Source: Streptomyces sp. NBC_01335
GTDB lineage: Bacteria > Actinomycetota > Actinomycetes > Streptomycetales > Streptomycetaceae
Direction: 5' to 3'
Assembly: GCF_035953295.1 (NCBI RefSeq)
Contig: NZ_CP108370.1
Location: 1,612,001-1,676,000, forward strand
DNA length: 64,000 nucleotides
Positions 18,865-28,425 of the stretch are shown here, piece by piece; the first letter of the stretch is position 1; every line of letters starts with the position of its first letter. Below the pieces are notes generated by a model. The model did not search any database and was not told the origin of the DNA. It worked only from the letters and a program-made list of their open reading frames with translations. Both the position numbers and the translations under genes were made by a program.

Positions 18865-20388
18865 ATGGCTCATCTGGCATCCAGGCGCGTACGTGCAGTC
18901 GCGCTGCCCGTAGGAATCGCGCTCACCGCTTCCCTCGGCTTCCTTCCGGCCACCACCGCCTCGGCCGCGTCGGCCCCGGCCGTGTCGCTGGACGGCCCGA
19001 AGCTCAGTTACGTCGTGAACACCGAAGGCAGTCACAAGACCGTCGAGCAGGTCGAGAAGGCCATCGCGAAGGCCGGCGGCACGATCGTCGTCGCGTACGA
19101 CCAGATCGGCGTCATCGTCGTCCACTCGCAGAACCCCGCGTTCGCGGAGACCATCCGCCAGGTGCGCGGTGTCGAATCGGCCGGCGCCACCCGCACCAAC
19201 CCGATCGTCCCGCAGGCGACCACCGACGTGGGCGCGGCGGCGCAGCCGCTCTCCGCGGCGGAGGCTGCCGGGGCGGCCGAGGGCGCGACCGCGTCCCAGG
19301 ACCCGCTGGAGCCCTTGCAGTGGGACCTGCCCGCCATGAAGGCGGACAAGGCGCATGAGATCACCCTCGGCAGCAGGAACGTCACGGCAGCCGTGATCGA
19401 CACCGGCGTCGACGACACCCACCCGGACCTGGCGCCCAACTTCGACGCGGCGGCCTCCGCCAACTGCGTCTCCGGCGCCCCCGACACCACGCCGGGGTCC
19501 TGGCGCCCCGCCGCGGGTGAGAGCGACCACGGCACCCACGTCGCCGGCACCATCGCCGCCGCGAAGAACGGCATCGGCGTCACGGGCGTCGCCCCGGGCG
19601 TGAAGGTCGCCGGGATCAAGGTCGCGACCTCGGACGGGTTCTTCTACACGGAGGCCGTCGTCTGCGGCTTCGTCTGGGCCGCCGAGCACGGCGTCGACGT
19701 GACGAACAACAGCTATTACACCGACCCGTGGCTCTACAACTGCAAGAACGACCCCGACCAGGGCGCCCTGGTCGAGGCGCTCGGCCGGGCCACCCGCTAC
19801 GCCGAGGGCAAGGGTGTCGTGAACGTCGCGGCGGCCGGCAACTCCGCCGAGGACCTGGCGGCCAAGTCGATCGAGGACACGACGAGCCCCAACGACACCG
19901 TCACCGAGGACCGGGTCATCGACCCGCGCACCTGCCTCGACATCCCAACGATGCTGCCGGGTGTGGTGACCGTCTCCGCGACGGGGGCGAAGGGCCTCAA
20001 GGCGTCCTACTCGAACTACGGTTACGGCGTGGTCGACGTGGCCGCCCCCGGCGGTGACTCGACGATCTACCAGGCGCCCCAGGCCCCGGCGACCAGCGGC
20101 CTCATCCTGTCGACGCTGCCGGGCGGCGCGTACGGCTACAAGGCCGGTACGTCGATGGCGACCCCGCACGTCGTGGGTGTCGTGGCCCTGATCGAGTCGA
20201 AGCACCCGCACGCCTCGCCCGCCGCGGTGAAGGCGCTGCTGGCCCTGGAGGCCGACGCCACCGCGTGCGGAGCCCCCTACGACATCGACAGCGACGGCAC
20301 CGTCGACGCGGTCTGCAAGGGCGGCAAGGCGTACAACGGCTTCTACGGAGCCGGCAACGTGGACGCGCTGGACGCGGTCCGCTACTGA
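18865..20388 (+). CDS. Secreted subtilisin-like serine protease (S8 family)
   Basis: 507 residues. A twin-Arg-like basic start and hydrophobic core end in an AxA signal-peptide site near residue 35 (ASAAS). A proregion (about 45-115) resembling inhibitor I9 follows, then the S8 catalytic domain. The triad is D179 (VIDTGVDDTHPDL), H222 (DHGTHVAG) and S430 (GTSMATPHV). It should be an extracellular protease that removes its own propeptide. There is no C-terminal anchor. It is monocistronic, with a perfect hairpin after the stop. Confidence 0.93.
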   Translation: MAHLASRRVRAVALPVGIALTASLGFLPATTASAASAPAVSLDGPKLSYVVNTEGSHKTVEQVEKAIAKAGGTIVVAYDQIGVIVVHSQNPAFAETIRQVRGVESAGATRTNPIVPQATTDVGAAAQPLSAAEAAGAAEGATASQDPLEPLQWDLPAMKADKAHEITLGSRNVTAAVIDTGVDDTHPDLAPNFDAAASANCVSGAPDTTPGSWRPAAGESDHGTHVAGTIAAAKNGIGVTGVAPGVKVAGIKVATSDGFFYTEAVVCGFVWAAEHGVDVTNNSYYTDPWLYNCKNDPDQGALVEALGRATRYAEGKGVVNVAAAGNSAEDLAAKSIEDTTSPNDTVTEDRVIDPRTCLDIPTMLPGVVTVSATGAKGLKASYSNYGYGVVDVAAPGGDSTIYQAPQAPATSGLILSTLPGGAYGYKAGTSMATPHVVGVVALIESKHPHASPAAVKALLALEADATACGAPYDIDSDGTVDAVCKGGKAYNGFYGAGNVDALDAVRY

Positions 20389-20400
20389 CAGCGCTCGGAC

Positions 20401-20438
20401 GGAGAGGCCCGGAGCGCGGACGCGCTCCGGGCCTCTCC
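20401..20438. terminator. Bidirectional terminator between the subtilase and dehydrogenase genes
   Basis: A perfect 18-bp inverted repeat (20401-20418 with 20421-20438) with a 2-nt loop lies between two convergent genes and would serve both. Confidence 0.85.
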
Positions 20439-20450
20439 GGCGTTCGTTCC

Positions 20451-21494
20451 CTACGGCTTGACGAGGACCTTCAGCGCGGTGCGCTCGTCCATCGCCTTGT
20501 ATCCGGCGGGCACCTCGTCCAGGCCGACCGCCAGGTCGAAGACCGGCGCGGGGTCGATGGTGCCGTCCAGCACGTCGGGGAGCAACTCGGGGATGTACGC
20601 GCGCACCGGGGCGACCCCGCCGCGCAGGGCGACGTTGCGGTTGAACATGTCGCCGAGGTCCAGGCCGGTGCCGCTGCCGTGCGGGACGCCGACGTAGCCG
20701 ACCGCCCCGCCGTCGCGGGCGATGCCGAACGCGGTCCGCATGGACTGCTCGGTGCCGACCGCCTCGATGACGCTGTGCGCGCCGGCGCCGCCGGTCAGCT
20801 CGCGCACGGCGGCCACGGCCTCCTCGCCGCGCGCCGCGACGACGTCGGTGGCGCCGAAGGCGCGGGCGATGTCGGTACGGGCGGTGTGCCGGCCCAGCGC
20901 GATGATCCGGTCGGCGCCGAGGCGCTTGGCGGCCATGACGCCGCAGAGGCCGACCGCGCCGTCGCCGACGACCGCGACGGTGGAACCGGGCTTCACCCCG
21001 GCGCCCACGGCGGCGTGGTGGCCGGTGCCGAGCACGTCGGAGAGGGCCAGCAGCGCGGTGAGCAGCCGGTCGTCGGAGGCGGCCTCGGCGGGGAGCTTGA
21101 CGAGGGTGCCGTCGGCGAAGGGGACCCGGACGGCCTCGCCCTGGCCGCCGTCGGAGCCCTCGGAGCCCCAGAACCCGCCCTGAGGGCAGGAGGTGTGGAG
21201 GCCGTCGGCGCAGTAGGCGCAGGTGCCGTCCGACCAGACGAAGGGGGCGACGACGAGGTCGCCGGCGGCGAAGCCGGTGACGTCGGAGCCGGCCTGCTCC
21301 ACGATGCCGAGGAACTCGTGGCCGATGCGCTGGCCGGGCTTGCGGGCGGACTCGCCCCGGTAGGCCCACAGGTCGCTGCCGCAGATGCAGGCGCGCAGCA
21401 CCCGGACCACCACGTCGGTGGGCTGCCGGACGACCGGGTCCGGCACTTCCTCCACCCGGATGTCGTGCGGGGCGTGGATGACGGTGGCGCGCAT
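20451..21494 (-). CDS. Zinc-dependent alcohol dehydrogenase family protein
   Basis: 347-residue medium-chain dehydrogenase/reductase. The catalytic zinc site is CICGSD followed by IGHEFLG. The NAD(P)-binding motif is VVGDGAVGLCGV. The structural-zinc loop reads DGTCAYCADGLHTSC, so the first of the usual four Cys is replaced by Asp; a few subfamilies tolerate this. Substrate is unknown. I use MRATVIHAP at 21494 with AAGGA upstream, not the frame start at 21536. A 19-bp gap separates it from the lysoplasmalogenase-like stop. Confidence 0.85.
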   Translation of the reverse strand: MRATVIHAPHDIRVEEVPDPVVRQPTDVVVRVLRACICGSDLWAYRGESARKPGQRIGHEFLGIVEQAGSDVTGFAAGDLVVAPFVWSDGTCAYCADGLHTSCPQGGFWGSEGSDGGQGEAVRVPFADGTLVKLPAEAASDDRLLTALLALSDVLGTGHHAAVGAGVKPGSTVAVVGDGAVGLCGVMAAKRLGADRIIALGRHTARTDIARAFGATDVVAARGEEAVAAVRELTGGAGAHSVIEAVGTEQSMRTAFGIARDGGAVGYVGVPHGSGTGLDLGDMFNRNVALRGGVAPVRAYIPELLPDVLDGTIDPAPVFDLAVGLDEVPAGYKAMDERTALKVLVKP

Positions 21495-21513
21495 GTGGGG
21501 GTCCTTGCTGCTT

Positions 21514-22232
21514 TCAGGCGGTTTCAACCTTTCCACGGTACGCCCTGGCCCGCGTGGGCCTCCGGATGCCCCCGAGGCCGTGACCGGCGGGCGCTCCGAG
21601 GGTCAGCAGGAGCTGGGCGGCGAGGTAGGTGAGCATGACGAGGAAGTCGTGGCCTGGCGGCTGCGGCCGGCCGGCGACCCCGATGGCGATCAGCGAGTCG
21701 GAGAGCAGGAAGAGCGCCCCGCCCGCGGCGGCGTACCGGCCGAGGGCGCCGGAGCGCCAGGCCATGGTGGCGAGCAGCAGGCTGTACCCGGCCATCGGCA
21801 GGCGCATCCCGGCCGGGAGGTCGCCCCACATCGCCACCAGGAAGGCGGTGAGCAGGGCCGCGTAGACGCCGCCCGCCGTCCGCGGGGCGGGCGCCCGGCC
21901 GAAGAGCCGGAGGTAGCAGAGGTGTCCGGCGGCGAAGGAGCCCATGCCGAGGAGGAACGCGGTGTCGTGGTCCACCATCAGGGCCACGTCGCCGCCCCAT
22001 CCGAACAGCAGCGCGGCGATCAGCCACCCGGGTCCGCCCCGGACGGCGGCGTACGCGGCGAGCAGCGGCATCAGCAGCGGCTTGGCGAGGAGGTGGACGG
22101 TGTCCGCCCCGGCGAGCAGCCCGCCCAGGTCGGCGGCCGACACCACGAGGTACCCGGCGAGCAGCAGGGGCGCGATCCGGCCGGACCGCGCGTGACGCGT
22201 CTCACCCCCGGGGCCGGCTCCCGCGCGGCCGG

Positions 22233-22236
<4 letters not shown>
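21514..22236 (-). CDS. Lysoplasmalogenase family (YhhN-like) membrane protein
   Basis: 240 residues with about seven to eight hydrophobic helices. It carries the YhhN/TMEM86 pattern (LLAKPLLMPLL near the N-terminus, then LLFGWGGDVALM). TMEM86B homologues hydrolyse lysoplasmalogens; most bacterial members are untested, so the substrate is inferred. The ATG at 22236 overlaps the stop of the upstream sterol desaturase-like gene by 4 nt, so both are co-translated and both look like lipid-acting membrane enzymes. Confidence 0.82.
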
Positions 22237-23135
<899 letters not shown>

Positions 23136-23248
23136 GCGATGACCGTAGGGCCGCCGAAGGGTGGTCGGACAGACGTTGTTACCACCAAGTAAGAAGGGTC
23201 AACCACCCCTGTTGTTTGGTGAGTTCCTCCAAAGCGGCCGTATCGGGT

Positions 23249-23575
23249 TCACACCCCCGCCATCCCCGGCAGCGTCCCCGCCGGGTAGGTGACGCCCATC
23301 GCCACCGCTCCCCCGCCCGTGGTGCGCAGCACCGCCGGGCCCACCGGCGCGTCGCCCGGGCGGGCGCTCCGCCGGCCGGTCGCGGTGAGGGCGACGAGCA
23401 CCGACACCACGGTCACCGGCAGCCGGTACGAGGACGGGGGCAGCACGATCGCGAGCAGCTGCAGCAACGCGCCGTGAACGCGAGGAAGCTGGCGCCCGCC
23501 GCGTGCCAGGGGTCGGTGAGCTCGTCCGGGGCGATGCCGAGCTCCACCTCGGCGTGGGCGGGAGGACCCGTACCG
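23249..23575 (-). pseudogene. VIT1/CCC1-family transporter remnant, truncated and frameshifted
   Basis: Minus-strand translation gives ELGIAPDELTDPWHAAGASF and then FLAFTA in one frame. The match continues in another frame with LLAIVLPPSSYRLPVTVVSV and later GGGAVAMGVTYPAGTL. Together these resemble the C-terminal half of a VIT-family iron/manganese transporter. The frame changes around 23475-23485 through a small deletion. The N-terminal half (the first helices and metal-transfer domain) is absent. The rest of 23136-23632 holds only promoter-like sequence. Family assignment is from memory of the conserved pattern. Confidence 0.7.
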
Positions 23576-23638
23576 CATCGGGGTCCGGGGAGCGGCCGAA
23601 TAGGGGACTGTCGGTCGGGGCCCGTATTCTCTGTGACC

Positions 23639-24601
23639 ATGCTCGACGACCGTCAGACCGCAGCGCCGTGGCCGGCCGCGTATCCCCAGGGGTACGCGGT
23701 CGTCGACGTGGAGACCACCGGCCTCGCCCGCGACGACCGGATAATCTCCGCCGCCGTCTACCGCGTGGACGCCCGGGGCGAGATCGAGGACCACTGGTAC
23801 ACGCTGGTCAACCCGGAGCGCGACCCGGGGCCGGTATGGATCCACGGCCTGACCTCCGACATGCTCGAAGGCGCCCCGCTCTTCACGGAGATCGCCGCAC
23901 GGTTCTCGGAGTACCTCGCCGGCCGGGTGCTGGTCGCCCACAACGCCGCGTTCGACTGGTCGATGATCGCCCGGGAGTACGCCCGCGCCTCCGTGGTCGC
24001 CCCGGTCGAGCAGCGGCTCTGCACCATCGCGCTCGCCAAGGAGCTGCGGCTGCCGCTGCCCAACCACAAGCTGTCCTCGCTGGCCTCGCACTTCGGGGTG
24101 GTCCAGGAGCACGCGCACCACGCGCTGGACGACGCCCGGGTGCTGGCCGAGGCGTTCCGGCCGAGCCTGCGGGCGGCGGCGCGGGACGGGGTGCGGTTGC
24201 CGCTGCTGGAGTGCCGGCCGCTGACCGAGTGGTCGGACTCGCCGGTGCGGCCGAAGATCGGCCACCAGCCGTCGTACGGGCAGAACAGCTGGCGCCCCTC
24301 GCGGAAGCGGCCGGCCTGCCCGTACCCCAACCCGGGGCGCTACAGCCCGGACCGGCCGTTGAAGCAGGGCATGCGGGTGGCGTTCTCCGGGGACACCTCG
24401 GTCGACCGCGAACTGCTGGAGGACCGCGCGGTGGAGGCCGGCCTCCACGTGGCGACGAGTGTGTCGCGGCTCACCAGCCTGCTGGTGACCAACGACCCGG
24501 ACTCCGCGACCTCGAAGACGGTCAAGGCGAAGTCGTTCGGTACGCCGGTGGTGGACGAGGCGGCCTTCACCCATCTGCTGCGGGACGTGGCACCGGCATA
24601 G
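23639..24601 (+). CDS. DEDDh 3'-5' exonuclease with C-terminal BRCT-like domain
   Basis: 320 residues. The N-terminal DnaQ-type domain has motif I DVETTGL (D23, E25), a motif II region HNAAFDWSMI and motif III HHALDDARVL. The C-terminal 90 residues (MRVAFSGDTSVDRELLEDRA onward) fit a BRCT fold. It is not a polymerase III subunit by context; a DNA repair or nucleic-acid processing role is inferred. The ATG at 23639 has an in-frame GTG 6 nt upstream, no ribosome site, and TATTCT at 23625-23630, so the mRNA may be leaderless. Confidence 0.85.
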   Translation: MLDDRQTAAPWPAAYPQGYAVVDVETTGLARDDRIISAAVYRVDARGEIEDHWYTLVNPERDPGPVWIHGLTSDMLEGAPLFTEIAARFSEYLAGRVLVAHNAAFDWSMIAREYARASVVAPVEQRLCTIALAKELRLPLPNHKLSSLASHFGVVQEHAHHALDDARVLAEAFRPSLRAAARDGVRLPLLECRPLTEWSDSPVRPKIGHQPSYGQNSWRPSRKRPACPYPNPGRYSPDRPLKQGMRVAFSGDTSVDRELLEDRAVEAGLHVATSVSRLTSLLVTNDPDSATSKTVKAKSFGTPVVDEAAFTHLLRDVAPA

Positions 24602-24671
24602 GAGTGAACCGGCGGCGACTCGCCCGTCGGCCGCTCGCCCACCGCGCGCCCCGCGTCCCACCCTGTGGCGC

Positions 24672-24905
24672 ATGGCACGTTGTGAGGTTTGCGGAAACGA
24701 CTACGGGATGTCCTTCGAGGTGCACGCGCAGGGCGCGGTGCACGTCTTCGACTGCTTCGCCTGCGCCATCCACCGCATGGCGCCGATCTGCGAGCACTGC
24801 CGTGTGCAGGTGATCGGGCAGGGCGTCGAGGTGGACGGACACTGGTTCTGCGGCGGTCACTGCGCCCGCGCCGAGGGGAAGGCGGGCATCGTGGACAAAG
24901 TGTGA
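24672..24905 (+). CDS. Small eight-cysteine protein, metal-binding candidate
   Basis: 77 residues with Cys at 4, 7, 28, 31, 40, 43, 60 and 64. They form CxxC-type pairs as in LIM-like or zinc-ribbon modules, enough for two zinc ions. Streptomyces genomes often carry this protein; some annotations call it prokaryotic metallothionein-like. Function is unknown. No close ribosome site is evident upstream of the ATG. Confidence 0.7.
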   Translation: MARCEVCGNDYGMSFEVHAQGAVHVFDCFACAIHRMAPICEHCRVQVIGQGVEVDGHWFCGGHCARAEGKAGIVDKV

Positions 24906-24934
24906 CGGGCCCGACGGACCACCCCACCGTGAAG

Positions 24935-24968
24935 CACCCCATGACCCCGGTTGTACGGTCATGGGGTG
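24935..24968. promoter_or_regulatory. 12-bp perfect inverted repeat over the SURF1 start
   Basis: Arms 24935-24946 and 24957-24968 are perfect complements with a 10-nt spacer, and the right arm includes the GTG start of the SURF1 gene. It could be an operator, an mRNA hairpin hiding the start, or the terminator of the upstream gene. Confidence 0.6.
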
Positions 24969-25775
24969 TACCGCTTCCTGTTGACCCGGCAGTGGGTGCT
25001 CGTCACCCTCCTCGTCCTCGCCCTGATCCCGACCATGGTCGAGCTGGGCTTCTGGCAGCTGCACCGCCACCAGCACAAGGTCACGCAGAACGCGTTGATC
25101 GCGCGGAACCTCGCGGCCGCTCCGGAACCGGTCCAGCGGCTCACCTCGCCCGGCCACACAGTGCCCCGCGCGGACTACTGGCGCACGGTCAGCGCCCGCG
25201 GCACCTTCGACACCGCCCACGAGGTCGTGGTGCGCCGCCGCACGTCCGACGACGGCCGGATCGGGGTGCACGTCCTCACGCCGCTCGACCTCGACGGCGG
25301 CGGCACCGTCATGGTGAACCGCGGCTGGGTCGAGTCCGCCGCCGACCAGGCGGCCTTCCCCGATGTGCCGGCCGCCCCGAAGGGCGATGTCACCGTCACC
25401 GGGCGCCTGATGGCGGACGAGACGACGGGCACCAGCGGCATCAAGGACCTCAAGGGGCTGCCCGACCGCCAGGTGATGCTGATCAACAGCGCCCAGCAGT
25501 CGGCGCTGCTCTCCCGTCCGGTCCTCGGCGGCTACATCGAGATGACCGCGCCCGCGGCGGCAAAGAACTCGCCCGAACAGATCGCCACCCCCGACCACGA
25601 CTCCATCGGCCCGCACATGGCGTACGCCGTGCAGTGGTGGCTGTTCGCGGCCGCCGTGCCGGTGGGCTGGACGGTCCTGGTGCGCCGCGAGAAGCAGGAC
25701 CTGGCCGAGGCGGCGGCGAAGGCGGCCGCCGAGGCCGCGGGCGGCGCCGGGGAGCCGGAGCCCGCGCACGCGTAG
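24966..25775 (+). CDS. SURF1-family cytochrome oxidase assembly protein
   Basis: 269 residues with one transmembrane helix at each end (about 8-28 and 215-235) and a large extracytoplasmic domain between, the SURF1 layout. Hallmarks are GFWQLHR, then MVNRGW, then HMAYAVQWWLFA. SURF1 (Shy1) proteins help insert heme a into cytochrome c oxidase. I prefer GTG 24966 over the TTG at 24951, because a TACGGT -10-like element lies 7 nt upstream (possible leaderless mRNA). The C-terminus ends in an Ala/Glu-rich tail. Confidence 0.87.
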   Translation: MYRFLLTRQWVLVTLLVLALIPTMVELGFWQLHRHQHKVTQNALIARNLAAAPEPVQRLTSPGHTVPRADYWRTVSARGTFDTAHEVVVRRRTSDDGRIGVHVLTPLDLDGGGTVMVNRGWVESAADQAAFPDVPAAPKGDVTVTGRLMADETTGTSGIKDLKGLPDRQVMLINSAQQSALLSRPVLGGYIEMTAPAAAKNSPEQIATPDHDSIGPHMAYAVQWWLFAAAVPVGWTVLVRREKQDLAEAAAKAAAEAAGGAGEPEPAHA

Positions 25776-25850
25776 GGTCCTCGGCACGGCCGCGCACACC
25801 GGTCGGTCCGGCCTGCTTAGCAACAGCCCCATTCGGGAAAACGCAACTGC

Positions 25851-27644
25851 GTGACTCAACGTATCGAGGACTACGCCCTCATCGGCGATCTCCAGACGGC
25901 CGCACTGGTCGGCAGAAACGGTTCCGTCGACTGGCTCTGCCTGCCCCGCTTCGACTCGGGCGCCTGCTTCGCGGCGCTGCTGGGCGACGAGGACAACGGG
26001 CACTGGCGGATCGCGCCCGAAGGCACCACCGCGTCCGACATCTGCACCCGCCGCGGCTACGCCGGTGACTCGCTCGTCCTGGAGACGTACTGGGAGACCC
26101 CCACCGGCACCGTCAAAGTCATCGACTTCATGCCGATGCGCGACAAGTCGCCCGACGTGATGCGGATCGTCGAGGGGGTCAGCGGGAGCGTCGAGATGAG
26201 CTCGGTGCTGCGGCTCCGCTTCGACTTCGGCTCCATCGTGCCGTGGATGCGCCGCTCGCACGGCCACCGGGTGGCGGTCGCCGGGCCGGACTCGGTCTGG
26301 CTGCGCAGCGATCCGCCGGTCAAGACGTGGGGGCAGCAGTTCAGTACGTGCTCCTCCTTCACGGTCGCCGAGGGCGAGCAGGTGGCCTTCGTCCTGACGT
26401 GGCACCCCTCGCACTCGCCGCGCCCCAAGCTGATCGACCCGTACAAGGCGCTCAGGCACACCCTGAAGGACTGGGCGAAGTGGGCGGAGACCTGCACGTA
26501 CCAGGGGAAGTACCGGGACGCGGTGCTCCGGTCGCTGATCACGCTGAAGGCCCTGACGTACCGGCCGACCGGCGGGATCGTGGCGGCCCCGACCACCTCG
26601 CTGCCCGAGCAGATCGGCGGCGTACGGAACTGGGACTACCGCTACTGCTGGCTGCGGGACGCCACGCTGACCCTCGGCGCGCTGCTCGCGGCCGGCTATC
26701 TGGACGAGGCGGCGGCCTGGCGGGACTGGCTGCTGCGCGCCGTGGCCGGCGACCCGGCCGACCTCCAGATCATGTACGGGCTGGCCGGTGAGCGCCGGCT
26801 GCCCGAGACGGAACTGCCCTGGCTGGCCGGGTACGAGAACTCCCGGCCGGTCCGCACCGGCAACGCGGCGGTCCGCCAGCTCCAGCTCGACGTCTACGGC
26901 GAGGTCATCGACTCCCTCCGCCTCGCCCGGGACGCGGGTCTCACCGACAAGCCGCACGCCTGGAACCTCCAGCTCAGCCTGCTCGGCTTCCTGGAGTCCA
27001 CCTGGCGCGAGCCGGACGAGGGCCTGTGGGAGATCCGGGGCGAGCGGCAGCACTTCGTCCACTCGAAGGTGATGGCCTGGGTCGCGGCGGACCGGGCGGT
27101 GACCTCCCTGGAGTCCGACCCCTCCCTGCCGGGCGACCCGGACCGCTGGCGGGCGATGCGCGACGCGGTGCACGCCGAGGTGTGCGAGAAGGGGTACGAC
27201 CCCGTGCGGAACACCTTCACCCAGTCGTACGGGTCGAAGGCGCTGGACGCTGCGACGCTGCTGATGGTCCGTACGGGTTTCCTGCCGCCGGACGACCCGC
27301 GGATCGTCGGCACGGTCGACGCGATCCGCGCGGAGCTGGGCAGCGACGGCCTGGTCCGCCGCTACAGCACGGAGGGGGCGTCGGTCGACGGTCTGCCGGG
27401 CGAGGAAGGGGCCTTCATCGTCTGCACGTTCTGGCTCGCGGACGCGCTGCTGCGGACCGGGCGGGCCGCCGAGGCCGAGGAGATCTTCGAGCGGCTGCTG
27501 GACCTCCGCAACGACGTCGGCCTGCTGGCCGAGGAGTACGACACGGTGGCCGGCCGTCAGCTCGGGAACTACCCGCAGGCGTTCAGCCACATCGGACTGG
27601 TGAACACGGCGGTGGCCCTCGCCGGGGAGGAAGCGGCAGGATAG
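25851..27644 (+). CDS. Glycoside hydrolase family 15 protein (glucoamylase or trehalase type)
   Basis: 597 residues, typical of actinobacterial GH15. An N-terminal beta domain (IEDYALIGDLQTAALVGRNG) precedes the (alpha/alpha)6 catalytic barrel containing RNWDYRYCWLRDATLTL. No signal peptide, so it is cytoplasmic. Related proteins act on alpha-glucans or trehalose; the sequence alone does not distinguish them. The start is GTG 25851. The stop is 4 nt before the SDR start, so the two genes probably share an mRNA. Confidence 0.88.
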   Translation: MTQRIEDYALIGDLQTAALVGRNGSVDWLCLPRFDSGACFAALLGDEDNGHWRIAPEGTTASDICTRRGYAGDSLVLETYWETPTGTVKVIDFMPMRDKSPDVMRIVEGVSGSVEMSSVLRLRFDFGSIVPWMRRSHGHRVAVAGPDSVWLRSDPPVKTWGQQFSTCSSFTVAEGEQVAFVLTWHPSHSPRPKLIDPYKALRHTLKDWAKWAETCTYQGKYRDAVLRSLITLKALTYRPTGGIVAAPTTSLPEQIGGVRNWDYRYCWLRDATLTLGALLAAGYLDEAAAWRDWLLRAVAGDPADLQIMYGLAGERRLPETELPWLAGYENSRPVRTGNAAVRQLQLDVYGEVIDSLRLARDAGLTDKPHAWNLQLSLLGFLESTWREPDEGLWEIRGERQHFVHSKVMAWVAADRAVTSLESDPSLPGDPDRWRAMRDAVHAEVCEKGYDPVRNTFTQSYGSKALDAATLLMVRTGFLPPDDPRIVGTVDAIRAELGSDGLVRRYSTEGASVDGLPGEEGAFIVCTFWLADALLRTGRAAEAEEIFERLLDLRNDVGLLAEEYDTVAGRQLGNYPQAFSHIGLVNTAVALAGEEAAG

Positions 27645-27648
27645 GGCC

Positions 27649-28404
27649 ATGGATCTTGGACTGAAGGACCGCGTCTACGTCGTCACCGGGGCCAGCCGAG
27701 GGCTGGGCAACGCCGCGGCGACCGCCCTGGCGGCGGACGGCGCGAAGGTGCTCATCACCGGCCGGGACGAGAAGAGCGTCACGGCAGCCGCCGCCGGGCT
27801 CGGACCGGACGCCCTCGGCGTCGCCGCCGACAACGGTGACCCGACGGCCGCCCGGATGATGCTGAACACCGCGAAGGAACGGTTCGGACGGCTCGACGGG
27901 GTGCTGATCAGCGTCGGCGGCCCGCCGCCCGGCACCGCCGCAGGAAACACCGACGAGCAGTGGCAGTCGGCCTTCGAGTCGGTCTTCCTCGGCGCGGTGC
28001 GCCTGGCCCGCGCGGCGGCGGCCGAACTCGGCGAGGGCGGGGTCATCGGCTTCGTGCTCTCCGGTTCGGTCCACGAGCCGATCCCCGGCCTGACCATCTC
28101 CAACGGGCTGCGCCCGGGGCTGGCCGGTTTCGCCAAGTCCCTGGCGAACGAGCTCGGGCCGCGCGGCATCCGGGTGATCGGGCTGCTGCCCTCGCGGATC
28201 GACACCGACCGGGTGCGCGAACTCGACGCGCTCTCGGGCGACGCGGACGCGGCGCGTACCGCGAGCGAGGCCGGCATCCCGCTGCGCCGGTACGGCACGC
28301 CGGAGGAGTTCGGGAAGACCGCGGCCTTCCTGCTCTCCCCCGCCGCGTCCTATCTGACCGGCATCATGCTGCCGGTGGACGGCGGTACCCGGCACGGGTT
28401 CTGA
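27649..28404 (+). CDS. Short-chain dehydrogenase family protein without the catalytic Tyr-Lys
   Basis: 251 residues with a normal cofactor motif TGASRGLG (13-20). In the active site the usual Y-x3-K is replaced by SNGLR (151-155), and the NNAG motif region reads ISVGG. S140 is kept. Substitution of both Tyr and Lys argues against standard SDR chemistry. A recurring actinobacterial subgroup looks like this. It may bind nucleotide without reducing a carbonyl, or use other residues. The ATG follows the GH15 stop by 4 nt. Confidence 0.85.
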   Translation: MDLGLKDRVYVVTGASRGLGNAAATALAADGAKVLITGRDEKSVTAAAAGLGPDALGVAADNGDPTAARMMLNTAKERFGRLDGVLISVGGPPPGTAAGNTDEQWQSAFESVFLGAVRLARAAAAELGEGGVIGFVLSGSVHEPIPGLTISNGLRPGLAGFAKSLANELGPRGIRVIGLLPSRIDTDRVRELDALSGDADAARTASEAGIPLRRYGTPEEFGKTAAFLLSPAASYLTGIMLPVDGGTRHGF

Positions 28405-28425
28405 GCCGAGCGGCGTACCGCTCCG

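Noticed and set aside
18796..21369. 857-codon minus-strand frame across the subtilase and dehydrogenase genes
   Set aside because: Shadow of two well-supported genes in GC-rich DNA; the translation is Arg/Gly/Ala repeats with no family pattern.
24567..27650. 1027-codon minus-strand frame
   Set aside because: Antisense to SURF1 and GH15; composition typical of GC-rich shadows.
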